Below, one piece after another: positions 1 to 9,253 of a DNA stretch of 64,000 nucleotides (position 1 is the first letter of the stretch; each line of letters starts with the position of its first letter). The stretch covers positions 124,001 through 188,000 of the forward strand of contig MWCQ01000002.1 of the NCBI GenBank assembly GCA_002070105.1. Reading direction: 5' to 3'. A program made the position numbers and the translations under genes. The stretch comes from Firmicutes bacterium ADurb.Bin193. GTDB lineage: Bacteria; Bacillota; Clostridia; Monoglobales; Firm-18. The notes below the pieces were generated by a model. That model worked only from the letters and a program-made list of their open reading frames with translations, was not told the DNA's origin and made no database searches.

Positions 1-27
1 TACAAAAGGCAATAAGGAGGCATTATT

Positions 28-288
28 GTGAAAATACATATAGAGGAAAGAACTATACAATTGGCACAATATATTATAGATAAAAAGACTACCGTACGCG
101 ATGCGGCTAAGCGTTTCGGGATAAGTAAAAGTACCGTACATAAGGATTTAACTCAAAGGCTTGTGACTCTTAATCCCGTCCTCGCAGGTGAGGCCCGCGC
201 AATCCTTGACGAAAACAAGTCGGAGAGGCATATAAGGGGCGGAATTGCCACCAAAAATAAGTATAAAAAAGCCGCATTAGGCAAATAA
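28..288 (+). CDS. spoIIID: Sporulation transcription factor SpoIIID
   Basis: SpoIIID is a small DNA-binding protein that, in the mother cell of sporulating Firmicutes, activates and represses genes between the SigE and SigK stages. The 86-residue product has the family's helix-turn-helix at about residues 22-42 (TVRDAAKRFGISKSTVHKDL) and the conserved RHIRGG segment near residue 68. The family is usually 80-95 residues, so this is full length. The start is GTG at 28, seven bases after an AAGGAGG box at 14-20. Its promoter lies outside the window. It converges on the ribosomal protein cluster and ends at the terminator at 326-360. sigK, a classical SpoIIID target in Bacillus, lies about 30 kb away at 30733-31434. 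Confidence 0.96.
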   Translation: MKIHIEERTIQLAQYIIDKKTTVRDAAKRFGISKSTVHKDLTQRLVTLNPVLAGEARAILDENKSERHIRGGIATKNKYKKAALGK

Positions 289-325
289 AGCGCGCTTTTG
301 CTTATAACAAATGAGCGTAAAGAAA

Positions 326-360
326 AAATCCGCACGATTCAAAATCATGCGGATTTATTT
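326..360. terminator. Bidirectional terminator between spoIIID and rplQ
   Basis: AAATCCGCA (326-334) pairs with TGCGGATTT (348-356). On the plus strand the stem is followed by ATTTT; on the minus strand it is followed by a longer T tract. It can therefore end both spoIIID and the alpha operon. Confidence 0.85.
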
Positions 361-412
361 TGTAAATTCATATAACATACCGATTCCGGCTTGAAAACCG
401 AATCAGTATCAA

Positions 413-754
413 TTATACAAGCTCAATTATTGCCATTTCGGCGGCGTCGCCCCTGCGCGGGCCGGTTTTTATGATTCTTGTGTATCCGCCGTTTCTCTCG
501 GAATATTTGGGAGCAATCTCGTCAAAAAGCTTCTTTACGACATCCTCCTTGGTTATATACTGCATGGCAAGGCGGTATGTGTGAAGCGTATTTGTCTTAC
601 CCAGCGTAATCATTTTTTCCGCTGTGCTCCTTAATTCCTTTGCACGGGTAACGGTAGTTTCTATCTTTCCGTGCTCCAAAAGCGCAGTCGTCTGACCGCG
701 GAGCATGGCAATTCTCTGATCGGTGGGTTTGCTGAGCTTTCTGTTAATCGCCAT
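413..754 (-). CDS. rplQ: 50S ribosomal protein L17
   Basis: L17 is a large-subunit protein located near the exit tunnel. The 113-residue product begins [14 protein letters not shown] and ends in the usual [12 protein letters not shown]. The frame stays open upstream to 856, but that stretch overlaps rpoA and has no L17 similarity. The ATG at 754, with a GGAGG-type site just upstream, is therefore the start. It is the last gene of the alpha operon, directly after rpoA. Confidence 0.97.
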   Translation of the reverse strand: MAINRKLSKPTDQRIAMLRGQTTALLEHGKIETTVTRAKELRSTAEKMITLGKTNTLHTYRLAMQYITKEDVVKKLFDEIAPKYSERNGGYTRIIKTGPRRGDAAEMAIIELV

Positions 755-779
755 CTTATTTGCCTCCTTCCAACAAAAA

Positions 780-1730
780 TTAATCTTCTTCCTTAGATAA
801 TTCCATACCGAAGGCGTGAAGCTTCTGGATAACCTCTTCAAGCGATTTACGCCCAAGATTTCGGACCTTCATCATATCCTCTTCGGTTTTGTTTGTAAGG
901 TCTTCAACGGTATTTATTCCCGCACGCTTTAAGCAGTTGTAGGAACGAACCGAAAGGTCAAGCTCTTCAATCGTCATTTCAAGAACCTTTTCCTTCTTGC
1001 TGTCTTCCTTTTCTACCATAATCTCTGCATTTCGCGCCTCGTCGGTAAGGTCGATAAAGAGGTTAAGATGCTCGCTTAAGATTTTTGCTCCTAAAGAGAT
1101 CGCATCGTCAGGCTGAATTGTGCAGTCGGTCCAAACCTCTAATGTAAGCTTGTCGTAATCGGTCACCTGACCTACGCGGGTGTTTTCAACCGTGTAGTTC
1201 ACCTTGCGTACCGGAGAGAAAATCGAATCAACCGGTATGGTGCCGATAATGCCCTGATTTGTAACCTTGTTCCTTTCAGCCGAAACATAGCCTCTGCCTT
1301 TGTTAAGCGTGATTTCCATATAAAGCTTTGCATCCTCGTTAAGCGTTGCGATATGAAGGTCTCCGTTTAAAATTTCAACATCCGCATCGGCTTTAATGTG
1401 GCGCGCACAGACTTCGCCTTCGCCCTCTGCCTCGATGTATACAACCTTGGGGCCTTCACCGTATATTTTTGCGCACAGCTCTTTAATATTAAGCACTATT
1501 TCGGTAACATCCTCTTTTACTCCCGGAATTGTCGAAAACTCATGGAGCACACCTTCGATTCTTATTGCCGAAACAGCTACTCCCGGAAGCGAAGAAAGAA
1601 GTATTCTGCGAAGAGAATTTCCGAGAGTTATACCGTAGCCGCGCTCTAACGGCTGTATTTCAAACCTTCCGTATCCTCCGTCGGGACTCATTTCCACACA
1701 TTCTATTGACGGCTTTTCAATTTCTATCAT
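780..1730 (-). CDS. rpoA: DNA-directed RNA polymerase subunit alpha
   Basis: This is the alpha subunit of core RNA polymerase; the dimer is the scaffold for beta and beta-prime. The 316 residues comprise an N-terminal dimerisation domain (about 1-230, with [11 protein letters not shown] near residue 40) and a C-terminal domain (about 245-310, [17 protein letters not shown] and NLGRKSLEE) that contacts UP elements and activators. A charged linker rich in E and K joins them. Length is typical. It sits between rpsD and rplQ as in most Firmicutes. Confidence 0.98.
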   Translation of the reverse strand: MIEIEKPSIECVEMSPDGGYGRFEIQPLERGYGITLGNSLRRILLSSLPGVAVSAIRIEGVLHEFSTIPGVKEDVTEIVLNIKELCAKIYGEGPKVVYIEAEGEGEVCARHIKADADVEILNGDLHIATLNEDAKLYMEITLNKGRGYVSAERNKVTNQGIIGTIPVDSIFSPVRKVNYTVENTRVGQVTDYDKLTLEVWTDCTIQPDDAISLGAKILSEHLNLFIDLTDEARNAEIMVEKEDSKKEKVLEMTIEELDLSVRSYNCLKRAGINTVEDLTNKTEEDMMKVRNLGRKSLEEVIQKLHAFGMELSKEED

Positions 1731-1801
1731 TTGATAACCCTCCTGTTCTTATTTTGTTTCTCGCACCATAATTCTCCGATATGGCGACTTGAGGGTAACT
1801 A

Positions 1802-2428
1802 TTACTTCGAGTACAACTCGACGATAAGATGCTCTTCAAGCGGAATGTCAATATCATCCCTTGATGCCGCAGCAACAACCTTCGCCGAAAGCGTATTGCG
1901 GTCTAAATCCAGCCACTTCGGAACTACCCTTGATGATGTTGAGTCGAGAATACTCTTAATTTTTTCAGAGTTGCGGCTCTTTTCCTTTATGGAAATAACA
2001 TCACCCTCTTTTACGAGGAATGACGGAATATCAACCTTCCTGCCGTTGACCGTAAAGTGACCGTGCAAAACAAGCTGGCGCGCTTCGGGTCTTGATGTTC
2101 CGAATCCGAGACGGTATACCACATTGTCAAGCCTGCTCTCAAGTATAGAAAGCAGATTTTCACCCGTTACACCCGCTTTTTTATTCGCCATATCGAAATA
2201 TTTTCTGAACTGGCTTTCTAAAACACCGTAATAGCGGCGTGCTTTTTGCTTTTCACGAAGCTGATGCCCGTATTCCGAAAGCTTTTTCCTCCCCTGTCCG
2301 TGTTGACCGGGTGCATATTGGCGACGGCTTATTCCGCACTTTTCGGTGTAGCATCTTTCGCCCTTTAAAAACAGCTTTTGTCCTTCGCGCCTGCACAATC
2401 GGCAAACTGCGCCTGTATATCTTGCCAT
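1802..2428 (-). CDS. rpsD: 30S ribosomal protein S4 (zinc-type)
   Basis: S4 is a primary 16S rRNA binder that nucleates 30S assembly and, in several bacteria, represses its own operon. The 208-residue protein has an S4 RNA-binding domain around residues 98-160 and four N-terminal cysteines, C9, C12, C26 and C31. Those are the positions of the zinc ligands in the Thermus protein. rpsD lies inside the alpha operon here, whereas in Bacillus subtilis it is a separate gene, so an S4 feedback site could act on this operon (see the spacer at 3283-3361). Confidence 0.97.
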   Translation of the reverse strand: MARYTGAVCRLCRREGQKLFLKGERCYTEKCGISRRQYAPGQHGQGRKKLSEYGHQLREKQKARRYYGVLESQFRKYFDMANKKAGVTGENLLSILESRLDNVVYRLGFGTSRPEARQLVLHGHFTVNGRKVDIPSFLVKEGDVISIKEKSRNSEKIKSILDSTSSRVVPKWLDLDRNTLSAKVVAAASRDDIDIPLEEHLIVELYSK

Positions 2429-2451
2429 TTAATTAAACACCTCCTGTATAA

Positions 2452-2847
2452 TCATACTCTTCTTCTTTTGGGCGGACGGCAACCGTTATGAGGAATCGGG
2501 GTAACATCCTTAATCATGTTGACCTCCAAGCCTGCGGCCTGAAGCGCACGAATTGCGGCTTCACGACCCGCTCCGGGGCCTTTTACATAAACCTCGATTG
2601 ACTTCATACCGTGCTCCATTGCCGCCTTGGCAGCTGCTTCGGCAGCCATTTGCGCCGCAAAAGGAGTACTCTTTCTCGAACCGCGAAAACCCAAACCGCC
2701 CGCGCTTGCCCAGGATATTGCGTTGCCGGCTGTGTCCGTAATGGTTACGAGTGTATTGTTAAAGGTGCTGCGGATATGCGCCGCGCCTTTTTCTATATTC
2801 TTACGCTCACGCCTTCTGGTCGTTCTTTTCCTTTCTGTCTTAGCCAC
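2452..2847 (-). CDS. rpsK: 30S ribosomal protein S11
   Basis: S11 lies on the 30S platform near the mRNA exit. The 131-residue product has the basic N-terminus ([15 protein letters not shown]), the [13 protein letters not shown] core and the C-terminal [16 protein letters not shown] signature. It is located between rpsM and rpsD with short spacers, so it is co-transcribed. Confidence 0.97.
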   Translation of the reverse strand: MAKTERKRTTRRRERKNIEKGAAHIRSTFNNTLVTITDTAGNAISWASAGGLGFRGSRKSTPFAAQMAAEAAAKAAMEHGMKSIEVYVKGPGAGREAAIRALQAAGLEVNMIKDVTPIPHNGCRPPKRRRV

Positions 2848-2862
2848 ATAATCACTCCTCTA

Positions 2863-3231
2863 CTATTTCTTCTTGTTAGCTATGGTACGCTTCGGACCCT
2901 TTCGGGTTCTGGCGTTGGTCTTGGTGCGCTGACCGCGAACGGGAAGACCCTTTCTGTGTCGTATGCCCCTGTAACATCCGATTTCCTGAAGTCTTTTTAT
3001 GTCAAGAGTGACATCACGGCGAAGGTCTCCCTCCACCTTATATTCCTGATCAATGGTTTCACGAAGCTTTGAAACCTCGGTATCATTCAAATCCTTAACC
3101 CTTTTGTCGGGGTTTATCCCCGTCTTGGCTAAAATCTTTCTTGAGCTTGAAATACCTATTCCGTAAATGTATGTCAGCCCGACTTCGATTCTCTTTTCTT
3201 TTGGTAAGTCAACACCTGAAATTCTTGCCAT
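2863..3231 (-). CDS. rpsM: 30S ribosomal protein S13
   Basis: S13 sits in the 30S head and touches the P-site tRNA and 50S bridges. The 122-residue product starts [16 protein letters not shown], has the helix-hairpin-helix region near residues 15-50 and ends in a lysine-rich tail ([11 protein letters not shown]). It is the first gene of the alpha-operon block. A folded spacer of about 145 bases separates it from rpmJ upstream. Confidence 0.97.
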   Translation of the reverse strand: MARISGVDLPKEKRIEVGLTYIYGIGISSSRKILAKTGINPDKRVKDLNDTEVSKLRETIDQEYKVEGDLRRDVTLDIKRLQEIGCYRGIRHRKGLPVRGQRTKTNARTRKGPKRTIANKKK

Positions 3232-3282
3232 TTTTACTATTCACCTCCGAAAAATTTAATCATCCGTGCTAATCCGTACACT

Positions 3283-3361
3283 GCGGACAAATGATAGCAG
3301 ACACAAGCATCTACGCAAGGTGTGGTGCTTCTGACTGCTATGCAAATCAGCCGCCGTCCGC
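3283..3361 (-). promoter_or_regulatory. Structured RNA spacer between rpmJ and rpsM
   Basis: Read on the minus strand, GCGGAC pairs with GTCCGC (3356-3361 with 3283-3288). Inside it ATAGCAG pairs with CTGCTAT (3335-3341 with 3294-3300), then AAGCA with TGCTT (3326-3330 with 3305-3309) across a symmetric four-base internal loop. This is an extended stem of about 80 bases, just before rpsM. In gammaproteobacteria the region before rpsM is the S4-repressed alpha leader. The structure here is different, and any regulatory role is inference. Confidence 0.5.
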
Positions 3362-3376
3362 TTTTGTGCACATAGT

Positions 3377-3490
3377 TTAGCCCTGTCTTTGCTTATGCTT
3401 TGGATTTTCGCATATTACCATGATTTTGCCGTTTCGTTTTATGATTTTGCATTTCTCGCATATTCTTTTTACCGACGGCCTTACCTTCAT
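3377..3490 (-). CDS. rpmJ: 50S ribosomal protein L36 (zinc-type)
   Basis: This 37-residue protein starts [14 protein letters not shown] at an ATG at 3490 and ends KHKQRQG. It has the L36 zinc ribbon: C11, C14, C27 and H32. The length is exactly that of the family. It follows infA, as in most Firmicute spc/alpha clusters. A longer ORF in another frame overlaps it and is not real. Confidence 0.95.
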   Translation of the reverse strand: MKVRPSVKRICEKCKIIKRNGKIMVICENPKHKQRQG

Positions 3491-3565
3491 AAAAATTCAT
3501 TCCCTTCCTAAGAACATTTAGTCCTGCGATTAAGGTCATCTCATGCAACCTCTGATTCGGGGCGG

Positions 3566-3784
3566 TTACTTTGCCCTCCATGTAATTCTTCCCTTTGTAA
3601 GGTCATAGGGCGACATTTCCACCGTAACCTTATCTCCAGGCAGTATTCTTATAAAATTCATCCGGAGTTTACCTGAAATGTGGGCAAGTATCCTGTGCCC
3701 GTTCTCCAGCTCCACCTGAAACATTGCTCCGGGCAACGCCTCAACGACTGTACCCTCAAGCTCTAACACACTGTCCTTTGCCAT
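3566..3784 (-). CDS. infA: Translation initiation factor IF-1
   Basis: IF-1 is an OB-fold protein that binds the 30S A site during initiation. The 72 residues [20 protein letters not shown] to [12 protein letters not shown] cover the whole family. The ATG at 3784 shares its A with the TGA of the upstream KOW gene (TGATG), which indicates translational coupling. A GTG one codon earlier is possible but less likely. Confidence 0.97.
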   Translation of the reverse strand: MAKDSVLELEGTVVEALPGAMFQVELENGHRILAHISGKLRMNFIRILPGDKVTVEMSPYDLTKGRITWRAK

Positions 3785-4077
3785 CACTTACACTCCCTTT
3801 CAGTTTTATACTCCACAAGCTCTCTTCGAAACTCGGCATTTGTAACCTTTTCGCCGTTTTTCAGCTTATTTTCTATATATTCGGAATGCCCTGCGCCAAG
3901 GCATAAATGCTTTAGCTTTTTTCGCTTCGGTCTGTCTGTTTTACGCTTTCGACCGTCGCAAAGCATGGCATACCCGTCAGCCGCAGACATAACTACAAAG
4001 AAAAGTCCTTTGTCACGCCCCGCTTTTGAATAAACAACATCTCCCGGACTTGCGTCCGCCGGATTAATACCCAACAA
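3784..4077 (-). CDS. KOW-domain RNA-binding protein (L14e/L27e-like)
   Basis: A 97-residue basic protein with an N-terminal KOW-like strand region (about residues 9-40, [19 protein letters not shown]) and a lysine/arginine-rich middle ([16 protein letters not shown]). Proteins of this type are regularly found between map and infA in Clostridia and are annotated as KOW-domain RNA-binding proteins; their exact function is not settled. Its stop overlaps the infA start. Its place in the operon suggests a role in ribosome function or assembly, which is inference. Confidence 0.85.
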   Translation of the reverse strand: MLGINPADASPGDVVYSKAGRDKGLFFVVMSAADGYAMLCDGRKRKTDRPKRKKLKHLCLGAGHSEYIENKLKNGEKVTNAEFRRELVEYKTERECK

Positions 4078-4136
4078 CAGTCACTCCGTTCTATCTTATG
4101 ATATATTCAGTAATTCAAAAGGAATTATCAATCATA

Positions 4137-4886
4137 TCATAGTACGGTAAGAAGCAATGGCTCGTTTTTTGTGATGGCTATGGAGTGTTCGAAATGCGCC
4201 GACAGGGAGCCGTCGGCGGTCGTAACCGTCCAGCCGTCAATACCCACCCTTACCTCGCTTAGACCTGCATTTATCATAGGCTCAACCGCTATTGTCATTC
4301 CCGCAATAAGCCTTGCGCCCCTTCCGGACTCGCCGTAGTTCGGCACCTCCGGGGATTCGTGCAGCATGGTGCCTAATCCGTGCCCCACAAAATCTCTGAC
4401 GACAGAAAAGCCCATTCCCTCAACATATCGCTGAATCGCCGCCGATATGTCGCCCACGCGCTCACCCTCGCGCGCATGACTTATGCCTTCGTAAAAGCTC
4501 TTCTCCGCCGTTTCGATAAGTCGCGCGGCTTGCTCGGAAATCTGTCCGACGCCGTGGGTTGCGGCGCTGTCGCCGTGATAACCGTCATAATACACACCTA
4601 TGTCAATTCCTATTATGTCACCGTTTTTTAAGACGGTATTTTTTGACGGTATTCCGTGTATAACCACATCATTAACCGAAGTGCAAATACTTTTCGGAAA
4701 GCCGTTGTAGTTCAGAAACGAAGGCGTAGCACCGTGGGATTTTATAACTTCATAGGCAATTCTGTCAAGCTCGAATGTCGTGATGCCTTCGCATATTGCA
4801 TCCGCCACAGCCCGATGCGCAATTGCGGTAATTTCGCCCGCCTTTTGCATTTTGGCAATTTCCGTTACGGACTTAATGTTTATCAT
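4137..4886 (-). CDS. map: Methionine aminopeptidase, type I
   Basis: It removes the N-terminal methionine from nascent proteins. The 249 residues show the pita-bread metallopeptidase fold residues: H77, and the metal ligands D95, D106, H169, E202 and E233 (in IDIG, GDSAATH, GHGLG, VEPM and FEHS). There is no N-terminal SH3 zinc extension, so this is the short type Ia form. It lies four bases after adk in the spc operon. Confidence 0.97.
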   Translation of the reverse strand: MINIKSVTEIAKMQKAGEITAIAHRAVADAICEGITTFELDRIAYEVIKSHGATPSFLNYNGFPKSICTSVNDVVIHGIPSKNTVLKNGDIIGIDIGVYYDGYHGDSAATHGVGQISEQAARLIETAEKSFYEGISHAREGERVGDISAAIQRYVEGMGFSVVRDFVGHGLGTMLHESPEVPNYGESGRGARLIAGMTIAVEPMINAGLSEVRVGIDGWTVTTADGSLSAHFEHSIAITKNEPLLLTVL

Positions 4887-4890
4887 AGCA

Positions 4891-5523
4891 TTATCCTCTG
4901 CCCAACGCCTTTAGTACCTCACGGGTCACTTCATCCACACCGCGCTCGGACTCGACCGTTATGAGTATTCCTTTTTTTCTGTAATACTCAACAACCGGAG
5001 CAGTCTGGCTGTAATATATTTTAAGACGCTTTTTGATGGTTTCGGGCTTGTCATCTTCCCTTATCTCAAGTCTTTTCCCGCACACCTCACAAAACTCACC
5101 CTTTGACGAGGGCTTGAAGAATGTATGGTATGTTGCGCCGCAGCTGCATATACGCCTGCCGCTTAATCTTCTCATAATCGTTTCTTCCGATGCCTCCATG
5201 ACAACAACAAGGTCAACCTCAATTCCGGCCTTATCCATTGCTTCCGCCTGTGCGAGCGTCCTCGGAAAGCCGTCCAGCATATACCCGCCTTCACAGTCCT
5301 TCTCGTTCAAGCGGTCAAGTACAAGGTCAATCATTACATCGTCGGGAACGAGCTTCCCCTCGGCTATATATTGCTGCGCCTTTTTCCCGGTTTCGGTTTG
5401 GGCGGCAATCGCAGACCGGAGCATTGCACCGGTTGATATTGCCGGAACACCGAGAATACCGGTAAGTGCATCCGCCTGTGTCCCCTTACCGCTTCCGGGC
5501 GCACCCATAATCAGCATTTTCAT
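4891..5523 (-). CDS. adk: Adenylate kinase
   Basis: It interconverts ATP + AMP and 2 ADP. The 210-residue protein starts MKMLIMGAPGSGKGTQ, with the P-loop at residues 7-15. DGFPRT is at 84-89, and a long LID domain carries cysteines C126, C128, C145 and C148. The first cysteine pair is spaced C-x-C, whereas zinc LIDs normally have C-x2-C. The frame is open up to 5652, but the ATG at 5523, preceded by AAAGGA, fits the family. It follows secY after a 176-base spacer. Confidence 0.96.
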   Translation of the reverse strand: MKMLIMGAPGSGKGTQADALTGILGVPAISTGAMLRSAIAAQTETGKKAQQYIAEGKLVPDDVMIDLVLDRLNEKDCEGGYMLDGFPRTLAQAEAMDKAGIEVDLVVVMEASEETIMRRLSGRRICSCGATYHTFFKPSSKGEFCEVCGKRLEIREDDKPETIKKRLKIYYSQTAPVVEYYRKKGILITVESERGVDEVTREVLKALGRG

Positions 5524-5597
5524 TTGAGTATGACCATTCCTTTCGTAAGGTGCAGAAATATCTTTCAAGCTTTTAATAAGCCACAAAACCCGTTTGG

Positions 5598-5692
5598 ATA
5601 AAATTTTGAGTGCAGATTGGATTTTTCGTGACTGCCGCGTGCTTAAATGCACGCAAAGGAGCGTAAAAATTCGGTATGTGCCAAAATTTTAT
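5598..5692 (-). promoter_or_regulatory. Inverted-repeat spacer between secY and adk
   Basis: ATAAAATTTTG (5598-5608) is an exact 11-base inverted repeat of CAAAATTTTAT (5682-5692). Between them lies a hairpin GCGTGC-TTAAAT-GCACGC (5637-5654). The element fills most of the 176-base gap inside an otherwise tightly packed operon. It could set the level of adk/map relative to secY; that is inference. No T tract typical of a terminator follows it on the minus strand. Confidence 0.4.
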
Positions 5693-5699
5693 TCAAACA

Positions 5700-6983
5700 T
5701 TATTCTAAGAAACCTTTATAGTGCCTCATAAGCATCTGGGATTCCATCTGCTTTACTGTGTCAAGCGCAACGCCGACTGCAATAAGAACCGATGTTCCGC
5801 CGATACTGATATTAATTGCCGAAGCGCTTGCCATTGCTATCGGGAACACCGCGATAAGCCCAAGGAAAATTGCACCCGCGATCGTAACCCTTGACAACAC
5901 CTTTGATATATAATCACTCGTCGGCTTGCCGGGACGAAGCCCCGGTATAAATCCGCCGTTTTTCTTCATATTGTTGGCAATCTCAATAGGATTAAACTGT
6001 ATTGCCGTATAGAAGAAGGTAAAGAACAGTATCAGCACAAAATATAGTATCGAATACACGGCGCTACGCGGTGAGAGAATCTTCAAAAGCCCGCCGATAA
6101 ATCCTCCGCTTTCGACAGTCTTCCCGAAGAAGCTTGCAAGCGTTCCCGGAAAAGCGATAATGCTCATTGCAAAGATAATCGGAATAACGCCCGCCGACAA
6201 AAGCTTAAGAGGTATATGCGTGCTTTGTCCGCCATAGACCTTCCTTCCGACAACCCTTTTCGAATACTGAACGGGTATTCTTCTTTCGGAATTGTTCATT
6301 GCGACAACCGCCGCAATTACAAGTACGGCAATAACGAGAATCGCCAGAATTCCGAACCAGTTAAGCCTTCCGGCCATATAGCTTCCGGCAAGGGTACGAA
6401 TCATATCGGGACCTCTTGAAACAATACCCGCGAATATGAGAAGCGAAATACCGTTTCCTATGCCCTTTTCGTTAATCTGCTCGCCGAGCCACATCAGAAA
6501 AGCCGTACCAGCCGTGAATGTAATAATTATTGTCAATCCGGAAATGAAGCCGGGGTTTGTTATAGCCCTTGCATTTACAAGAGTCAGGTAAAGACCCACA
6601 GCTTGCACAAAGCCAAGCACAACTGTCAGATAACGCGAAAACTGAGCAATTTTCTTTCGCCCTTCTTCGCCCTCCCTTGAAAGCCTTTCAAGAGCGGGAA
6701 TCGCAACGGTCAAAAGGTTCATGATAATCGACGCGTTGACATAAGGCGTTATGCTCATAGCAAATATGGTTGCATTGCCGAATGCGCCCCCAGAAAATGT
6801 GTCGAAGAAGCTAAGTAGCGAGTTCTGTCCCGTTCTGTCTATCATAGCCCTCATAGCTTCGCTGCTGATAAAAGGTACCGGCACAAACGAGCCAAGACGA
6901 AAGACTACTATCATCAGTAAAGTGTACAACAGCTTTTTTCTTAAATCCGGAATTTTCCAAGCGTTTCTTATCGTTTGAAACAA
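5700..6983 (-). CDS. secY: Protein translocase subunit SecY
   Basis: SecY is the channel subunit of the Sec translocon in the cytoplasmic membrane. The 427-residue protein has the expected ten hydrophobic helices, starting at about residues 18-36 and ending near 395. Family segments include GIGNGISLLIFAGIVSR and the loop FNPIEIANNMKKNGGFIPG. It begins one base after rplO ends (6985), so the two are tightly coupled. Confidence 0.97.
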   Translation of the reverse strand: MFQTIRNAWKIPDLRKKLLYTLLMIVVFRLGSFVPVPFISSEAMRAMIDRTGQNSLLSFFDTFSGGAFGNATIFAMSITPYVNASIIMNLLTVAIPALERLSREGEEGRKKIAQFSRYLTVVLGFVQAVGLYLTLVNARAITNPGFISGLTIIITFTAGTAFLMWLGEQINEKGIGNGISLLIFAGIVSRGPDMIRTLAGSYMAGRLNWFGILAILVIAVLVIAAVVAMNNSERRIPVQYSKRVVGRKVYGGQSTHIPLKLLSAGVIPIIFAMSIIAFPGTLASFFGKTVESGGFIGGLLKILSPRSAVYSILYFVLILFFTFFYTAIQFNPIEIANNMKKNGGFIPGLRPGKPTSDYISKVLSRVTIAGAIFLGLIAVFPIAMASASAINISIGGTSVLIAVGVALDTVKQMESQMLMRHYKGFLE

Positions 6984-6984
6984 A

Positions 6985-7425
6985 CTATATCACCTCAACC
7001 TTTCCGCCAGCCTTAGTGATTTTTTCCTCCGCTGTTTTAGTAAACCTTTTCGCCTTAACGGTAAGTCCTTTCTCAAGCTCTCCCCTTCCGAGGATAACTA
7101 TACCGTCATTTATTTTCGAAATAACGCCGCTGTCTTTCAGAACCTCTGCAGTAATTTCCGTGCCGGTATCGAACCTGTTAAGCTCCTCAACATTGACTTC
7201 GACATATTTCTTAGCAAATATATTCGTGAAACCCCTCTTAGGCAAACGCCTGTAAAGAGGCATCTGTCCGCCCTCAAAGCCCGGCCGCACGCCACCGCCG
7301 CTTCTGGCGTTCTGACCCTTGTGGCCTTTGCCCGCCGTCTTGCCGTTTCCGCTTGCGTGGCCTCTGCCCTTGCGCTTGGGTGCCTTGCTTGAGCCGACAG
7401 CCGGTGACAATTCGTAAAGTTTCAT
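6985..7425 (-). CDS. rplO: 50S ribosomal protein L15
   Basis: L15 is a late-assembling 50S protein. The 146-residue product has the glycine/arginine-rich N-terminal extension ([21 protein letters not shown]) and the globular C-terminal part ending GGKVEVI. It is preceded by a GGAGG-type site and placed between rpmD and secY. Confidence 0.97.
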   Translation of the reverse strand: MKLYELSPAVGSSKAPKRKGRGHASGNGKTAGKGHKGQNARSGGGVRPGFEGGQMPLYRRLPKRGFTNIFAKKYVEVNVEELNRFDTGTEITAEVLKDSGVISKINDGIVILGRGELEKGLTVKAKRFTKTAEEKITKAGGKVEVI

Positions 7426-7445
7426 TCTGTCACACCTCCTTTTTC

Positions 7446-7628
7446 TTATATCTCCTCAACCGTAACCAAATGCTTAATCTTGTCGACCATTCCTCTGATT
7501 TGAGGAGTGTCGTTGTGTGTGACAACGCTGTGCAACTTGCGAAGCCCCAGCGCCGCAACGGTAGCTATCTGGTCATCCTTGCGGCCGATAGCGCTCTTTA
7601 TTAAAGTAACCTTAATTTTGCCAGCCAC
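7446..7628 (-). CDS. rpmD: 50S ribosomal protein L30
   Basis: A 60-residue product starting [17 protein letters not shown] and containing the typical [11 protein letters not shown] and [16 protein letters not shown] segments. This is the normal size for bacterial L30. It lies between rpsE and rplO. Confidence 0.96.
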   Translation of the reverse strand: MAGKIKVTLIKSAIGRKDDQIATVAALGLRKLHSVVTHNDTPQIRGMVDKIKHLVTVEEI

Positions 7629-7664
7629 TTTTTATTCCTCCTTATGTGTCGCTTTACGCTTACT

Positions 7665-8195
7665 TTATGCGTTTGAAGCTTCCTCTGTCTTTCCTCTGTA
7701 AACCTGGGTTTCGGAAATCCCGCGCTGACGCGCAACGGCTTCGCTGTTGCGAAGACTTGCCAAGCCGTTTATAGTTGCGTTTACGACATTTCTCGGGTTG
7801 TTGGAACGCAGTGATTTCGCACGGACATCGCGGATACCCACAAGCTCTAAAACCGCACGCGCCGAGCCGCCCGCTATAACGCCGGTACCCTCTGTCGCAG
7901 GCTTTAACAAAACCTCGCCCGCACAGTATTTCCCTATAACCTCATGCGGTATCGTCGTTCCCGCAAGAGGCACGGATATCATATTCTTTTTTGCGTCCTC
8001 GATACCCTTGCGTATTGCGTCCGGAATTTCGGCAGCCTTGCCCATCCCGCAGCCTACATGGCCGTTTTCGTCGCCTACAACCACCAAAGCGCTGAAGCGA
8101 AATGTTCGTCCGCCCTTTACAACCTTAGCAACACGGTTTATGCTGACAACCTTTTCTTTGATATCAAGAGTTCCTGCATCAATTTGCTTTGCCAT
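7665..8195 (-). CDS. rpsE: 30S ribosomal protein S5
   Basis: S5 acts at the mRNA entry channel and in decoding accuracy. The 176-residue product has the double-stranded RNA-binding-like N-terminal domain (ERVV-type start, here [20 protein letters not shown]) and the C-terminal domain with [20 protein letters not shown]. Length is usual for Firmicutes. It lies between rplR and rpmD. Confidence 0.97.
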   Translation of the reverse strand: MAKQIDAGTLDIKEKVVSINRVAKVVKGGRTFRFSALVVVGDENGHVGCGMGKAAEIPDAIRKGIEDAKKNMISVPLAGTTIPHEVIGKYCAGEVLLKPATEGTGVIAGGSARAVLELVGIRDVRAKSLRSNNPRNVVNATINGLASLRNSEAVARQRGISETQVYRGKTEEASNA

Positions 8196-8251
8196 AAGCT
8201 CACCTCTTTTTCATCATCTATGCACCTTTGCGCATATCCTTATTGTTGAAA

Positions 8252-8614
8252 TTAAAATTCCAGTCCGCCCTCACGAGCGCCCTCAGCAAGCTCTTTCACA
8301 CGCCCGTGATAAAGGTAACCGCCGCGGTCGAACACAACCTGCTTTATTCCGGCGGCAATCGCCTTTTCGGCTATAAGCTTTCCGACAGCCTTTGCCGCAG
8401 TCTTGTTGCCGCCGTAGCTTCCTTTAAGCGATGCGTCAAGCGAAGACGCCTGTGCCAATGTAACGCCCTTTACATCGTCAATAATTTGAGCATATATATT
8501 TTTAAGACTTCTGTAAACATTAAGCCTCGGGCAAGCGGCAGTTCCGCTGACCTTCTTTCGGACACGCAAATGGCGCCTTTTTCTCGCCACATTGCTTCCT
8601 ATCTTTTTAATCAT
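8252..8614 (-). CDS. rplR: 50S ribosomal protein L18
   Basis: L18 binds 5S rRNA and brings it to the 50S subunit. The 120-residue product starts [20 protein letters not shown] and ends [15 protein letters not shown]. The open frame extends 49 codons upstream, but that part overlaps rplF and is unrelated to L18. The ATG at 8614 with a GGAGTG site is chosen. Confidence 0.96.
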   Translation of the reverse strand: MIKKIGSNVARKRRHLRVRKKVSGTAACPRLNVYRSLKNIYAQIIDDVKGVTLAQASSLDASLKGSYGGNKTAAKAVGKLIAEKAIAAGIKQVVFDRGGYLYHGRVKELAEGAREGGLEF

Positions 8615-8660
8615 ATGCCACACTCCTTCCGTAATACTGCTAAATAGTATTTGAAACAGA

Positions 8661-9209
8661 TTATTTCTTTTTGGCGCCTGCCTTGCCTTCTTTTCTTCGA
8701 ATGACCTCCGTCGAGTATTTAATACCCTTGCCCTTGTACGGTTCGGGCGGTCTTTTTTCACGGATTTTTGATGCTACATGACCGACAAGCTGTTTGTCCG
8801 CACCCTTTACGATAATCTGATTCGGAGCCGGCACCTCGATTGTAATGCCCTCAGGCTCATTCATCTCAACTGGATGAGAAAAACCAAGCGTAAGCGTAAG
8901 CTTCTTGCCCTGCTTTTGCGCACGGTAGCCCACGCCGTTAATCTCAAGCGTTTTTGTAAAGCCTTTTGTGACGCCCTCAATCATGTTCGCGATAAGGGTT
9001 CTTGTAAGACCGTGCAGAGCTTTATGCAGCTTTTGCTCCGACGGGCGCTCCACCGTTACGACAGAACCGTCAACCTTTATTATCATATCCTTGTGCATCT
9101 CCTGCGACAGCGTACCGTTAGGGCCTTTAACAACGACATGGTTTGAGCCGTCCACCTTAAAATCAACGCCTGCGGGAATTGCAACCGGCATTTTGCCTAT
9201 TCGTGACAT
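8661..9209 (-). CDS. rplF: 50S ribosomal protein L6
   Basis: L6 sits near the GTPase-associated centre. The 182 residues form two repeated alpha/beta domains. The start is [15 protein letters not shown], and the C-terminal signature is [26 protein letters not shown] (shown in part). It lies between rpsH and rplR. Confidence 0.97.
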   Translation of the reverse strand: MSRIGKMPVAIPAGVDFKVDGSNHVVVKGPNGTLSQEMHKDMIIKVDGSVVTVERPSEQKLHKALHGLTRTLIANMIEGVTKGFTKTLEINGVGYRAQKQGKKLTLTLGFSHPVEMNEPEGITIEVPAPNQIIVKGADKQLVGHVASKIREKRPPEPYKGKGIKYSTEVIRRKEGKAGAKKK

Positions 9210-9253
9210 TTACTTCACCTCCAACATAAATAGCGTTTCATGAAAAAAGCGCA

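Noticed and set aside
3393-3581. 62-codon minus-strand frame over rpmJ
   Set aside because: It is a shifted frame of the real 37-residue L36, which has full family similarity at 3377-3490.
7747-8376. 209-codon plus-strand ORF opposite rpsE and rplR
   Set aside because: It spans two certain ribosomal protein genes and has no recognisable domain.
8615-8761. Extended rplR start
   Set aside because: The extension overlaps rplF and is not L18-like; the ATG at 8614 fits the family.
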